A DNA stretch of 22,081 nt from Planctomycetota bacterium (GCA_031082105.1 JAVHLO010000012.1:1-22081), one strand, 5' to 3'. Counted from the stretch's first letter, positions 1 through 6,267 are shown. Notes: generated by a model from the sequence alone, not told the origin. Numbers and translations are program-made.

Positions 1-2
1 AC

Positions 3-377
3 GAGAATGCGAACCTGAGCGATGACGCCAAAGAAGCCGTGCGAACTTTCAAGATGTTGTGCGACGCCGAGGCACACAAATCGAAGCTTTCTCTTGCCCG
101 CGATATTTCGGACGGTGTAAAGGAGAGCCGGTTTTACCCTTTTCCCAGATTCACCAAATCCCAGGCGGGAGCCACACACAATGTCCTCTTCTTGGCAACA
201 AGGTGCTGGCTGAGCACATTATCCTATTTGAAACCGCTTCTAGCGCACGCTGGAGACGCATGGCTGAAGCGCTATCGCAGAACTTTGGACGCTCTTGACC
301 AGACCATTTTGAAGGGCCCCGGCACAATGATGAAGGGGTTTGCTGAGGTTGTCTCCAAAGTGTTCGTGGGCGCATAG
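3..377 (+). CDS. C-terminal part of an unknown protein (5' end outside window)
   Basis: The frame is open from base 3 and ends at a TAG (375-377), giving about 124 visible residues, so the start lies before the window. The residues look like a real soluble protein: mixed helical composition, charged N-terminal stretch (NLSDDAKEAVRTFKMLCDAE), an aromatic patch (FYPFPRF) and a basic end, with no membrane segment. I do not recognise the family. It is followed after about 34 bases by a DUF1156 methylase remnant in the same direction, which suggests the two were once one operon. By eye the base composition (near 50% GC) is lower than that of the permease gene that follows, which fits acquired DNA. 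Function not assigned; that it was a defence-operon partner is inference from position only. Confidence 0.55.
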   Translation, partial: ENANLSDDAKEAVRTFKMLCDAEAHKSKLSLARDISDGVKESRFYPFPRFTKSQAGATHNVLFLATRCWLSTLSYLKPLLAHAGDAWLKRYRRTLDALDQTILKGPGTMMKGFAEVVSKVFVGA

Positions 378-411
378 ATCCCCACGATTCGGAATGCCGC
401 GAAAGGACAAG

Positions 412-534
412 ATGATACCCAAGGACTGCAAACGACTGGCTGAGGTGGACTTTCCGATTGCCGAGGTTTCGAGGCACTCGGCGCGGGAGAAGCCCGGCCA
501 GCATGGGCTTCCCTCCAGAGAAAAGCGAGCATGA
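412..534 (+). pseudogene. N-terminal remnant of a DUF1156-type DNA methylase
   Basis: A 40-residue frame starts at ATG 412, preceded by a Shine-Dalgarno-like AAAGGA about 6 nt upstream; an in-frame ATG at 394 is less well placed. The peptide contains KRLAEVDFPIAEVSRHSARE, which resembles from memory the conserved N-terminus of DUF1156 proteins (consensus roughly IEVDFPI-EVS--SAREKS-RHGHPSTLHLWWARRPLA). The match weakens at KPGQHGLPS and the frame stops at 532-534, where the family would continue into the WWARRPL motif and hundreds more residues. DUF1156 proteins are predicted adenine-specific DNA methylases often found in phage-defence gene clusters. Nothing catalytic remains. Its TGA overlaps the ATG of the downstream permease (ATGA). 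The family call rests on recall of the consensus, so a profile search should confirm it. Confidence 0.6.
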
Positions 535-2282
535 AGAACCAGCCCGGGTCGACAATCCACTCTCTTCTGCGCGTGCTTGCCGTCGCGCTGGGCATACTCG
601 TCGTTGTCCTCCCGCCTTGGGTCTTTGTCTTCGACACGCTGCTTGGGGATGCCAGCGGATGCAAGATCATGGCCCAGGTAGCCCGCCGATCCGGTTTCAT
701 GTTCTACGCGCCGCGTGGAGACTCCGGTCGGGCGGACAGTGCCCCGGCCTCGACGGGGAGCCCGCCGACTTCGAGGACCGGCGCACTCGCACGGGCCGCG
801 CTGAACAGCGTAGCGCTGGCGCTCGTGACGTGCGCCGGCTGCGTTCTGCTCGGCGTGCCCGCGGCGTTCGCGCTCGCACGCACCCGGCTCAACGCCGCGC
901 GATGGCTCTTCGTCCTGTGCCTCCTCCCGTTCCTCATCCCCGCCCACGTCCACGCGATCGCGTGGATCGGCGCGTTCGCCGGTAATGGACTCCTTGGCCG
1001 GCTCGTCTTGTGGCTCGGGCTCGGCTGGCCCACGGCCAAACACGTCTACAGCTTCTGGGGCTGCGCGTTCATCATGACGCTCTGCTTCTGGCCCTGCGTT
1101 GCGCTGCCGTGTGCGGCAAGGCTCGCGGGCCTGCCCCGCAACCTCGAAGACGCCGCGCGGCTCCATCGCGGTCCCGCCGCGGCGCTACTCTCGGTTGCGC
1201 TGCCCCAGACGGTTCCCGCGCTGCTCGCCGGGCTGGCAGTGGTCTTCGTGCTCGTACTGGGCGACCTCGCCGTCGGCAGCATCCTGTGGCCAAAGACCGG
1301 CGCGTTCGAGATCTTCACCCAGTTCGCCGCCTTCTGTGACAACAAGGCCGCCCTGGCGGCAACCGGGCTGCTGCTGCTCGCGATCGCGCCCGCATTGGCC
1401 GCGGGCCTCTGGGCGGTGTCGAGACTCCGCGGGATGGCGTTCGATCCAGAACACCAGCAGCCGGCCTACCTGCGCGGGTCCGGCGGGTGTGCCTGTGCCG
1501 TCGTTCTCGTCGCGGCGTTGGTCGCCTCGGTCGTCGTCCCGCTCGGGGCGCTTGTGTTCGACACCTGGGCCGGCGACTCGCTCGTCCAGGTGATCGCAAG
1601 ATTGAAGCAGGTGCTCAAAGGCGACCGCGACTCGATCGTGCCGACCTTCTTCCTGGCTGCAATCGGAGCGGCGGCGGTCGTTGTAGTCGGATTGCTGACC
1701 GCCCTCGCGCTCCGCTCGTCCGTTGCCGGCGCTCAAAACCGCGCGTGGCGCATGATCAAGCCGGTCGTGTGGCTCGGGTTTCTCGTGCCGCTCGCTGTGC
1801 CAGGGATGATCGTCGGATTGGGGCTTTCCGGCATGTACAACCATCCCGGTCTCAGGCAGCGCATATTTTCGAGTTCCGCGATCGTGGTGCTCGCCTACGT
1901 GTGCCGGTTCGGGTTCGTGGGGCTTGCGTGGTGCCACTACCAGCTTGCCGTCCAGGGTCGGCGGTTCGGCGAGGCGGCCGCCGCGCACGGCGTCGCCGCA
2001 TGGCGGCGGGTCTTGCGAATCGAAATCCCGCTGGCGGCGAGGTCGCTGCTCGTCCTCTGGTTCATCGTGTTCGTGCTGTGCCTGGGCGACCTCGACACCA
2101 CGATGCTGGTGGACCCGCCCGGGCTGATGACGCTTCCGAAACGGATCGCAAACCTGATCCACTACTCGTATGACAGCCACCTTGCCGCGCTGTGCCTGAT
2201 ACTCGTGGTGGGCTGCCTCGTGTTGTTCGTGCCGACAGCAGTGCTCCTCGCGCGGCGGCGCAGGCGAAGACTATCCGCATGA
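531..2282 (+). CDS. Fused two-domain ABC transporter permease (iron/thiamine-type)
   Basis: A 583-residue integral inner-membrane protein with two binding-protein-dependent permease domains in tandem, as in FbpB and ThiP. After a first membrane segment (about residues 13-36), domain 1 runs from about 85 to 290 and domain 2 from about 367 to the end. Each carries a cytoplasmic EAA loop, the docking site for the ATPase: LEDAARLHRGPAA near residue 203, and GEAAAAHGVAAWRRVLRIEI near 479, the second closer to consensus. The protein ends in a basic tail (ARRRRRRLSA). The length suits the family. No ATP-binding subunit or periplasmic binding protein is visible on either side, so the substrate cannot be told; ferric iron, thiamine and 2-aminoethylphosphonate transporters share this layout. 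The ATG overlaps the stop of the methylase remnant, and the ribosome site is weak (AGAGAAAAG). Confidence 0.88.
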   Translation: MKNQPGSTIHSLLRVLAVALGILVVVLPPWVFVFDTLLGDASGCKIMAQVARRSGFMFYAPRGDSGRADSAPASTGSPPTSRTGALARAALNSVALALVTCAGCVLLGVPAAFALARTRLNAARWLFVLCLLPFLIPAHVHAIAWIGAFAGNGLLGRLVLWLGLGWPTAKHVYSFWGCAFIMTLCFWPCVALPCAARLAGLPRNLEDAARLHRGPAAALLSVALPQTVPALLAGLAVVFVLVLGDLAVGSILWPKTGAFEIFTQFAAFCDNKAALAATGLLLLAIAPALAAGLWAVSRLRGMAFDPEHQQPAYLRGSGGCACAVVLVAALVASVVVPLGALVFDTWAGDSLVQVIARLKQVLKGDRDSIVPTFFLAAIGAAAVVVVGLLTALALRSSVAGAQNRAWRMIKPVVWLGFLVPLAVPGMIVGLGLSGMYNHPGLRQRIFSSSAIVVLAYVCRFGFVGLAWCHYQLAVQGRRFGEAAAAHGVAAWRRVLRIEIPLAARSLLVLWFIVFVLCLGDLDTTMLVDPPGLMTLPKRIANLIHYSYDSHLAALCLILVVGCLVLFVPTAVLLARRRRRRLSA

Positions 2283-2289
2283 CAGTTTT

Positions 2290-2365
2290 GCCCCACAGGG
2301 GCAGTACATACCAGCCCAGGGCGAAGGGTGTCAAGTACCGTGAATCGGTCAAGCCCTGAAAGGGC
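2290..2365. repeat. Cluster of three REP-like short hairpins
   Basis: Three perfect short palindromes lie in a row: GCCCCACAGGGGC (2290-2302), GCCCAGGGC (2314-2322) and GCCCTGAAAGGGC (2353-2365). It starts 7 bases after the permease stop. The design resembles the REP/BIME-type repeats that accompany IS200-like (RAYT) transposases in PVC genomes; no such transposase is in the window. It could also stabilise or end the permease transcript, but there is no T-run. Confidence 0.6.
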
Positions 2366-2495
2366 GCGACATCTTCTTCTGTCCTTGTATGCAATTTGTC
2401 CGGCTACCTGCGCGTTTAACTGATAGTTTCGTACAAGCAGCGAAACCCATAGTATCTCGTGGCGGGTTTTGACCGCAGTTCAGAATGCGCGGGAT

Positions 2496-2579
2496 CCGGA
2501 ATCCGAGTATGAAGAATGCCGCCGCGTTGCCTCGGTTGCGGCGGATTCAGTGATCCTACTGTGTGATTCTGGATTCCGG
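2496..2579. repeat. Nested inverted repeat
   Basis: Outer arms CCGGAATCC (2496-2504) and GGATTCCGG (2571-2579) match over 9 bases. Inside them, CCGCCGC (2519-2525) and GCGGCGG (2538-2544) form a second stem around a 12-base loop. The 84-bp unit could be a small fold-back mobile element. No target-site duplication was found by eye. Confidence 0.5.
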
Positions 2580-2790
2580 CTTCTTGGATTCTCCACCGTA
2601 TCATCGAAGGTCGAAGCTGCGGCTTTGACGCTCCAAAACGCCGAAATGCTCCAAGCGCTGTGATGGCGCTCTTGTGAATCAGGAAACCTTTTGAGGAACG
2701 CAGTTGTAGTAGGTGCTGGTGGATCCGTTCATGTCATTTTTGTCTCCACAAGTGAGCGAATGTTGTTGTCGTTTTTAGGAGTCTTGTGTG

Positions 2791-3897
2791 ATGGGCAGGA
2801 AGTTGTTTGTGTTCCCGATTATCTTGCTGGTCTTTGGACTGGCGGCGGGCAGTCTGTGGGCGGAGGACGGCAGGAAGTGTGACCGAGAGAATTGCGTGTG
2901 CGAGTGCGGCGGCGACTGCGCCGGCGGATGCGATTGCCAGTGCCCGCCTGAGTTCAAAGGCCAGTGTCCTGGCGGGCGCGCGTCTTCATGTCCGGGCATG
3001 TGCGCGGGCGGCGGATGCGGCGGGGAAGCAGGATTTGCCGTCGGTATCGCGCCGGTCGCCTTCGGCGACAAGGGCAAAGGAGACCCTCGCGTGAAGAAGG
3101 GCTCCAAGAAGGGCGGCAAACTCCAGGGAGACAAGGGAAAGAAGCAGGACAAGCTGCGCGTCGATAGGAAGAAAGGCGGGCGAACCGCCAAGCAGAAACT
3201 GGCGCAGGGCAGGAAGTCCGGCAAGGACCGCGGCAAGCTGCAGGGACGCGCGGGACAGAACCGGCGGGTCCAGCAGCCCAACGCGCGCGCGCAGGCAGCG
3301 CGCAGGATGATGTCCCAGCGCGGCCAGCAGCGGCTTGGCCAGCGTGGTCAGGCAGCGCGCAGGATGATGGCTCAGCGCGGCCAGCAACAGCCCGGCGCGC
3401 GCGCACAAATGGCGCGCAGGATGATGGCCCAGCGCGGTCAGCAACGGCTTGGCCAACGCGGACAAATGGCGCGCAGGATGATGTCCCAGCGCGGCCAGCA
3501 ACAGCCCGGCCGGCGCGCACAGATGGCGCGCAGGATGGCCCAAGCGCGGCCTCAGCAGGGCAGAATGCAGGCGCAGAAGTCACCTCGCAGGCAGCCGCAG
3601 GTCCGCGCACAGAAACCGCAGCGCAAGGGGACCCCGGCCCGCGCACCGAAGCTCCAGAAGAAGGCACCCGCACGCGCGAAGGCCACCGGCACCGTCAAGA
3701 AGAACGCGGCTCCGCGCGCAAAGCAGCCTGCGATGGCCACCCAGAGGGCGCAGCGCGTGCAGCGGATGCTCCAGCGCGTGCCGCCTCAGTACCGCGAACA
3801 GATCAAGCAGAGGCTCCCGCGCCTCTTCAATGAAATCCAGAAGAGAAAGGACGCGTCACGCAAGACGCCAAAGGCTCATAGCAGGGTGATCATCTAG
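2791..3897 (+). CDS. Exported cysteine-cluster, arginine/glutamine-rich repeat protein
   Basis: A 368-residue protein of unknown family. The start is ATG 2791 (or GTG 2788), placed by AGGAG at 2777-2781. Residues 1-24 form a signal peptide (basic MGRK, hydrophobic core, likely cut after SLWA). Residues 30-76 hold 12 cysteines in CxC and CxxxC patterns with many glycines (CVCECGGDC, CDCQC), suggesting metal binding or dense disulfides outside the cytoplasm. From about residue 90 the chain is extremely basic and of low complexity: a Lys/Gly stretch, then tandem 19-residue units (residues ~170-255), then Lys/Pro/Ala-rich sequence. A short, more ordinary segment (VPPQYREQIKQRLPRLFNEI) ends it, perhaps a helical domain. 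The charge would suit binding polyanions such as DNA, polyphosphate or acidic polysaccharide; that role is inference. Long antisense frames across it are composition artefacts. No partner gene is adjacent. Confidence 0.75.
   Translation: MGRKLFVFPIILLVFGLAAGSLWAEDGRKCDRENCVCECGGDCAGGCDCQCPPEFKGQCPGGRASSCPGMCAGGGCGGEAGFAVGIAPVAFGDKGKGDPRVKKGSKKGGKLQGDKGKKQDKLRVDRKKGGRTAKQKLAQGRKSGKDRGKLQGRAGQNRRVQQPNARAQAARRMMSQRGQQRLGQRGQAARRMMAQRGQQQPGARAQMARRMMAQRGQQRLGQRGQMARRMMSQRGQQQPGRRAQMARRMAQARPQQGRMQAQKSPRRQPQVRAQKPQRKGTPARAPKLQKKAPARAKATGTVKKNAAPRAKQPAMATQRAQRVQRMLQRVPPQYREQIKQRLPRLFNEIQKRKDASRKTPKAHSRVII
3298..3560 (+). repeat. In-frame 57-bp tandem repeat, alternating types (114-bp higher order)
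   Basis: Units begin at 3298, 3355, 3412 and 3469, with a partial fifth at 3526. Each encodes 19 residues, ARRMM(S/A)QRGQQ followed by either RLGQRGQ or QPG(A/R)RAQ. The two tails alternate (RL, QP, RL, QP), so the true duplication unit is probably 114 bp. A degenerate half unit (QQPNARAQA) precedes the first. Confidence 0.85.
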
Positions 3898-3930
3898 CTC
3901 AGCATCGTAGTCCATAGACCAGGGAGAACT

Positions 3931-4020
3931 CAACAGGGACCACACGAGACCCATGAGACGAGACCGACGGCCGACGCCGATGTCACTTGTCTCATACGAG
4001 TCTCGTGTGAGTCCCTGTTG
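3931..4020. repeat. Long inverted repeat downstream of the repeat-protein gene
   Basis: Arms of about 30 bases (3931-3958 and 3988-4020) pair almost perfectly with two small bulges, starting CAACAGGGAC on the left and ending GTCCCTGTTG on the right, around a GC-rich loop of about 28 bases. It begins 34 bases after the stop at 3897, so it could act as a transcript end or a 3' stabiliser. No T-run follows (only TCGTT), so a fold-back repeat element is equally likely. Confidence 0.65.
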
Positions 4021-4037
4021 TCGTTAACACGGGTTTT

Positions 4038-4096
4038 GCGGCGGCAAAGCCACAACCGAGTCAACCGCAAAGCACGCAGAGAGCGCAAGGCAAGAA
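4038..4096. repeat. Dispersed GCAAAGC-type repeat, partial copy
   Basis: GGCAAAGCCACAACC, then GTCAACCGCAAAGCACGC, then AGAGCGCAAGG. The same order recurs at 7888-7925 (CAACAAAGCCGCAGCC, then ATCAACCGCAAAGCACGC). It lies in the gene-free stretch 3898-4218, which otherwise holds only the inverted repeat at 3931-4020 and the hairpin at 4165-4203. Confidence 0.6.
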
Positions 4097-4164
4097 GAAC
4101 TTGTGCGATGCAAACCAGCTTTCGTCTCCCCCGTACCGACACAGGAGCCCATCAGCAGAAGGGC

Positions 4165-4203
4165 GGTTCGAGGGGCGACCCCGAGAGGTCGCCCCTTCGA
4201 ACC
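4165..4203 (-). terminator. Strong hairpin after the prepilin operon; possible terminator
   Basis: GGTTCG-AGGGGCGACC pairs with GGTCGCCCCTTCGAACC across a 6-base loop, with one bulged base. It starts 15 bases after the stop of the second prepilin gene (minus strand). No T-run follows on the minus strand, so intrinsic termination is unproven; it may instead be a repeat hairpin. Confidence 0.4.
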
Positions 4204-4218
4204 GGTTCGGGCCTGCGG

Positions 4219-4776
4219 CTACGGGCCCTGCATTACGGACGCGGATTGACCGCCCACGCAACTGTTCCAGAGCGAGTGTCCGCAAGGGATCGCCTGGACG
4301 CTGCCGTCGAACAGGAGGACGTTGATGTCGTCCTCTCCGTTCACGTCATGGTTCGTCGCCCGGTCACAGGCGATAGGCGCGTTCGGCGGGCACGTGTCGT
4401 TGATGACACGCGTCGAGGCGGGGTAGCGGTAGTCCAACACCGTCGAGCCCGGAAGGTGCCCCGTGAGCTTGCAGACGAAGATGCCGTGGCAGTTCGCGGC
4501 GATGGCCGTGGTCGAGGTCGGGATCTGCCGCAGGTAGTCGAGGAAGCTCGGCGAAGTGTTCGTCGGCGGGTAGGCCGACTCACTTCCGAACTTGCTGCAG
4601 TAGAGATGAAGATAGAGGCCGATCTGCTTGAGGTTGCTCGTGCAGTCTCGCTTCTTGGCCGCCTGTCTGGCCTTGGCGAGCGCCGGCAACAGCATCGCGG
4701 CGAGCACCCCGATGATCGCAACCACAACCAACAGCTCGATGAGCGTAAAGCCGCTTCTCTTGTTCTTCGCGCACAT
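4219..4776 (-). CDS. Type II secretion/type IV pilin-like prepilin protein (H-X9-DG class)
   Basis: A 185-residue exported protein. A short basic leader (MCAKNKRSG) ends at the prepilin peptidase site G|FTLIE, with the conserved Glu at +5, followed by the hydrophobic assembly helix (LLVVVAIIGVLAAMLLPALA). The next segment, CTSNLKQIGLYLHLYCSKFG, and the C-terminal DDINVLLFDGSVQ are hallmarks of the abundant pseudopilins of PVC bacteria. The rest is a globular head with several cysteines. ATG 4776 is supported by AAGGGGGTGA upstream. The gene lies 85 bp behind a paralogue in the same direction; residues ~35-100 are almost identical between the two, including LRQIPTSTTAIAAN, which points to a recent duplication or gene conversion. 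Unlike the paralogue it ends soon after the DG motif (...VMQGP). Surface or secreted role likely; the exact function is unknown. Confidence 0.9.
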   Translation of the reverse strand: MCAKNKRSGFTLIELLVVVAIIGVLAAMLLPALAKARQAAKKRDCTSNLKQIGLYLHLYCSKFGSESAYPPTNTSPSFLDYLRQIPTSTTAIAANCHGIFVCKLTGHLPGSTVLDYRYPASTRVINDTCPPNAPIACDRATNHDVNGEDDINVLLFDGSVQAIPCGHSLWNSCVGGQSASVMQGP

Positions 4777-4826
4777 ATGTATTCACCCCCTTTCGTGCTG
4801 TAGAGGTTACAAACGACATTCCACCT

Positions 4827-4846
4827 GCCGGGCAAGCCTGCCCGGC
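4827..4846. repeat. Perfect GC-rich hairpin between the two prepilin genes
   Basis: GCCGGGCAAGCCTGCCCGGC pairs over eight bases each side. It sits in the 85-bp gap of the prepilin pair, where it could cut back transcription or protect the upstream transcript. It also resembles a REP-type palindrome. Confidence 0.6.
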
Positions 4847-4861
4847 GACATTTCCCATCCC

Positions 4862-5566
4862 CTACTCTCCACATGCGGGGGGATCGCCTTCCCGCCGGCT
4901 CCTGCCGGCAAGGCCTTTCAGAACGATGAAACCCGCAACGGCCGCCGCGGCAATGAGAAATACCCAGAGAAACACTCTCTCCACAGCCACACTGTGTGTG
5001 GGACATTCCATGTGCGGATTCGGCGGGCCCTGCATCCACGCGTTCGGGCCTGACGAGGCGCAGCGATCCCAGAGCCGGCTCGACAACGCCGTTGACTGGA
5101 CGCTGCCGTCGAACAGGAGCACGTTCATGTCGTCCTCTCCGTGATTGTTCGGGTGGTCGCAGGCGATCGGCCACGAGGGATCGCATGTCTCATCAATGGT
5201 GCGCCACACGTTAGGATAGCGATAGTCGAGCGCGTTCGGACCTGGCATTGTGCCCGCGACTTTGCAGACGAAGATGCCGTGGGAGTTCGCGGCGATGGCC
5301 GTGGTCGAGGTCGGGATCTGCCGCAGGTAGTCGAGGAAGTTCGGCGACGTGTTCGTCGGCGGGTAGGCCGTTTCTCTGCCGAACTTGCTGCAGTAGAGGT
5401 TGAGATAAAGGCCGATCTGCTTCAGATTGCTGGTGCAGTCCCTCTTCTTGGAGCTTGCCCGGCAATTTGCGGCCATCGGTGTCAGGATAGCTGCGGCCGT
5501 CACGATGATGCCAACAACCACGAGCGTCTCCAAAAGGGTCACGCCGGTTCTCGCTTTTCCAGCCAT
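4862..5566 (-). CDS. Prepilin-like protein with an extra C-terminal membrane anchor
   Basis: A 234-residue paralogue of the next gene downstream. The start is ATG 5566, fixed by a near-perfect ribosome site AGGAGGTGAT (5571-5580); a longer frame back to 5743 has no such support. The leader MAGKARTG is followed by VTLLETLVVVGIIVTAAAIL, a prepilin helix with Glu at +5. The head domain is nearly identical to the paralogue over KKRDCTSNLKQIGLYL and PTSTTAIAAN, and ends in DDMNVLLFDGSVQ. Past the point where the paralogue stops (MQGP) this protein continues about 50 residues: PPNPHMECPTHSV, then a membrane segment (VFLWVFLIAAAAVAGFIVL) and a basic tail (KGLAGRSRREGD). Such an anchor is unusual for a pilin and resembles sorting signals such as those cut by exosortases, but no PEP-type motif is present. 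First gene of a two-gene operon. Confidence 0.85.
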   Translation of the reverse strand: MAGKARTGVTLLETLVVVGIIVTAAAILTPMAANCRASSKKRDCTSNLKQIGLYLNLYCSKFGRETAYPPTNTSPNFLDYLRQIPTSTTAIAANSHGIFVCKVAGTMPGPNALDYRYPNVWRTIDETCDPSWPIACDHPNNHGEDDMNVLLFDGSVQSTALSSRLWDRCASSGPNAWMQGPPNPHMECPTHSVAVERVFLWVFLIAAAAVAGFIVLKGLAGRSRREGDPPACGE

Positions 5567-6082
5567 ACGTATCACCTCCTTTCCGAAGTCGCGAATGAGC
5601 GCAACCGAGCCGGCCAGACAGAGCGGGCTGTCACCGCACCGCATCGCGGCGACGGATGCACCTCGGGAAGGCACGCATGCTCCACCTTCGGCGCGGAAGG
5701 GGACGATGCCCCCGGTGCGAGCCGGGAGAAGCGCTCGTGTCATGCCGTGGACGGCTGGGCGTGCGGGTGCGGGCTTCGGTAGGCCTGGGGCGGCCTCGGT
5801 GACAATGGCCCGAACGGGATTGCAGGGTCCGAAAGGGCGGCGTGTGTCGCGGAAATTGATGATTTGGATGATCTAGGACGGAAAAATAATCGCGCGCTCA
5901 CGCCAGATGTCTTCGGCCTTCTGCTCCTCCGATACGGGGTGTCGTCACATGGTCGCTCGCCGGCCTGCGACGCCCTCAACAAGCGGCCGCGCCATCAGGG
6001 TTCAACCATGAGCATCCTCCTATTGACGCCTGCAAACAACAAGCCACTCTTGTCTACTATGATTCTAGCGTGCCATGGGCGT
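5567..6082. other. Gene-free region upstream of the prepilin operon
   Basis: I see no supportable gene. Open frames on both strands are GC-driven and lack ribosome sites. The minus-strand half next to 5580 must carry the prepilin promoter and a leader, but no clear -35/-10 pair was found. A short AT-rich patch lies at 5855-5895. No tRNA cloverleaf or recognised riboswitch motif was seen. Confidence 0.5.
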
Positions 6083-6144
6083 CTTGTCAAGTCCGGGTGA
6101 GGCGGCCTCCGAACCTTGACAAGCAGCCGCAATCCGGCGATAAT
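6083..6144 (+). promoter_or_regulatory. Consensus sigma-70 promoter with overlapping inverted repeat
   Basis: TTGACA (6116-6121), a 17-base spacer and GATAAT (6139-6144) make a near-ideal housekeeping promoter facing the TerB-like gene; transcription should start near 6151, leaving a leader of about 117 nt. The -35 box lies inside CTTGACAAG (6115-6123), which is the exact reverse complement of CTTGTCAAG (6083-6091). The two arms, centred 32 bases apart, could be a repressor or activator site. Operator function is inference. Confidence 0.7.
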
Positions 6145-6150
6145 GCCCCT

Positions 6151-6206
6151 GTTCTGCATAGTTCCCCTAAGTTCCTTTTGGTTCCCTCTGGTTCCTTCCC
6201 GGTTCC
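6151..6206 (+). repeat. 10-bp phased GTTCC repeat in the leader
   Basis: GTTC begins at 6151, 6161, 6171, 6181, 6191 and 6202; the last five copies read GTTCC, followed by a pyrimidine-rich variable part. The period matches one helical turn. It lies between the predicted start of transcription and the TerB-like gene. Confidence 0.65.
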
Positions 6207-6267
6207 CGTGGACCCGCCCTGTCCAAGGCCCGTGTTTTTTCCGTCCCGATTTGGATCGGACACCCGC

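Larger units (their letters stand above)
2283..2790. other. Gene-free stretch holding two hairpin repeat elements
   Basis: No convincing gene is present; short open frames here have no protein-like character. The left half carries a cluster of three small hairpins (2290-2365) and the middle a nested inverted repeat (2496-2579). The last 100 bases are AT-richer and must hold the promoter of the gene at 2791, but I could not find a convincing -35/-10 pair. AGGAG at 2777-2781 is the ribosome site of that gene. Confidence 0.6.

Noticed and set aside
2954..3673. Long minus-strand frames (up to 239 residues) opposite the Arg-rich repeat gene
   Set aside because: They mirror the GC-rich repeats of the plus-strand gene, lack ribosome sites and show no domain-like sequence.
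4018..4803. Plus-strand frame of 261 residues across the second prepilin gene
   Set aside because: Shadow of the minus-strand prepilin gene, which has a clear signal motif and ribosome site.
5600..5625. Sigma-54-like TGGC...TTGC upstream of the prepilin genes (minus strand)
   Set aside because: The spacing between the GG and GC elements is one base too long for a -24/-12 promoter.
5567..5743. Upstream extension of the anchored prepilin to 5743
   Set aside because: The near-perfect AGGAGGTGAT just before ATG 5566 and the short leader needed by prepilin peptidase place the start at 5566.
5700..5900. Possible riboswitch (c-di-GMP type) in the leader of the prepilin operon
   Set aside because: The conserved core motifs of that class could not be found on the minus strand.
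6070..6267. N-terminal extension of the TerB-like protein to 6070
   Set aside because: The extension covers the promoter and the GTTCC repeat and has no protein-like character.
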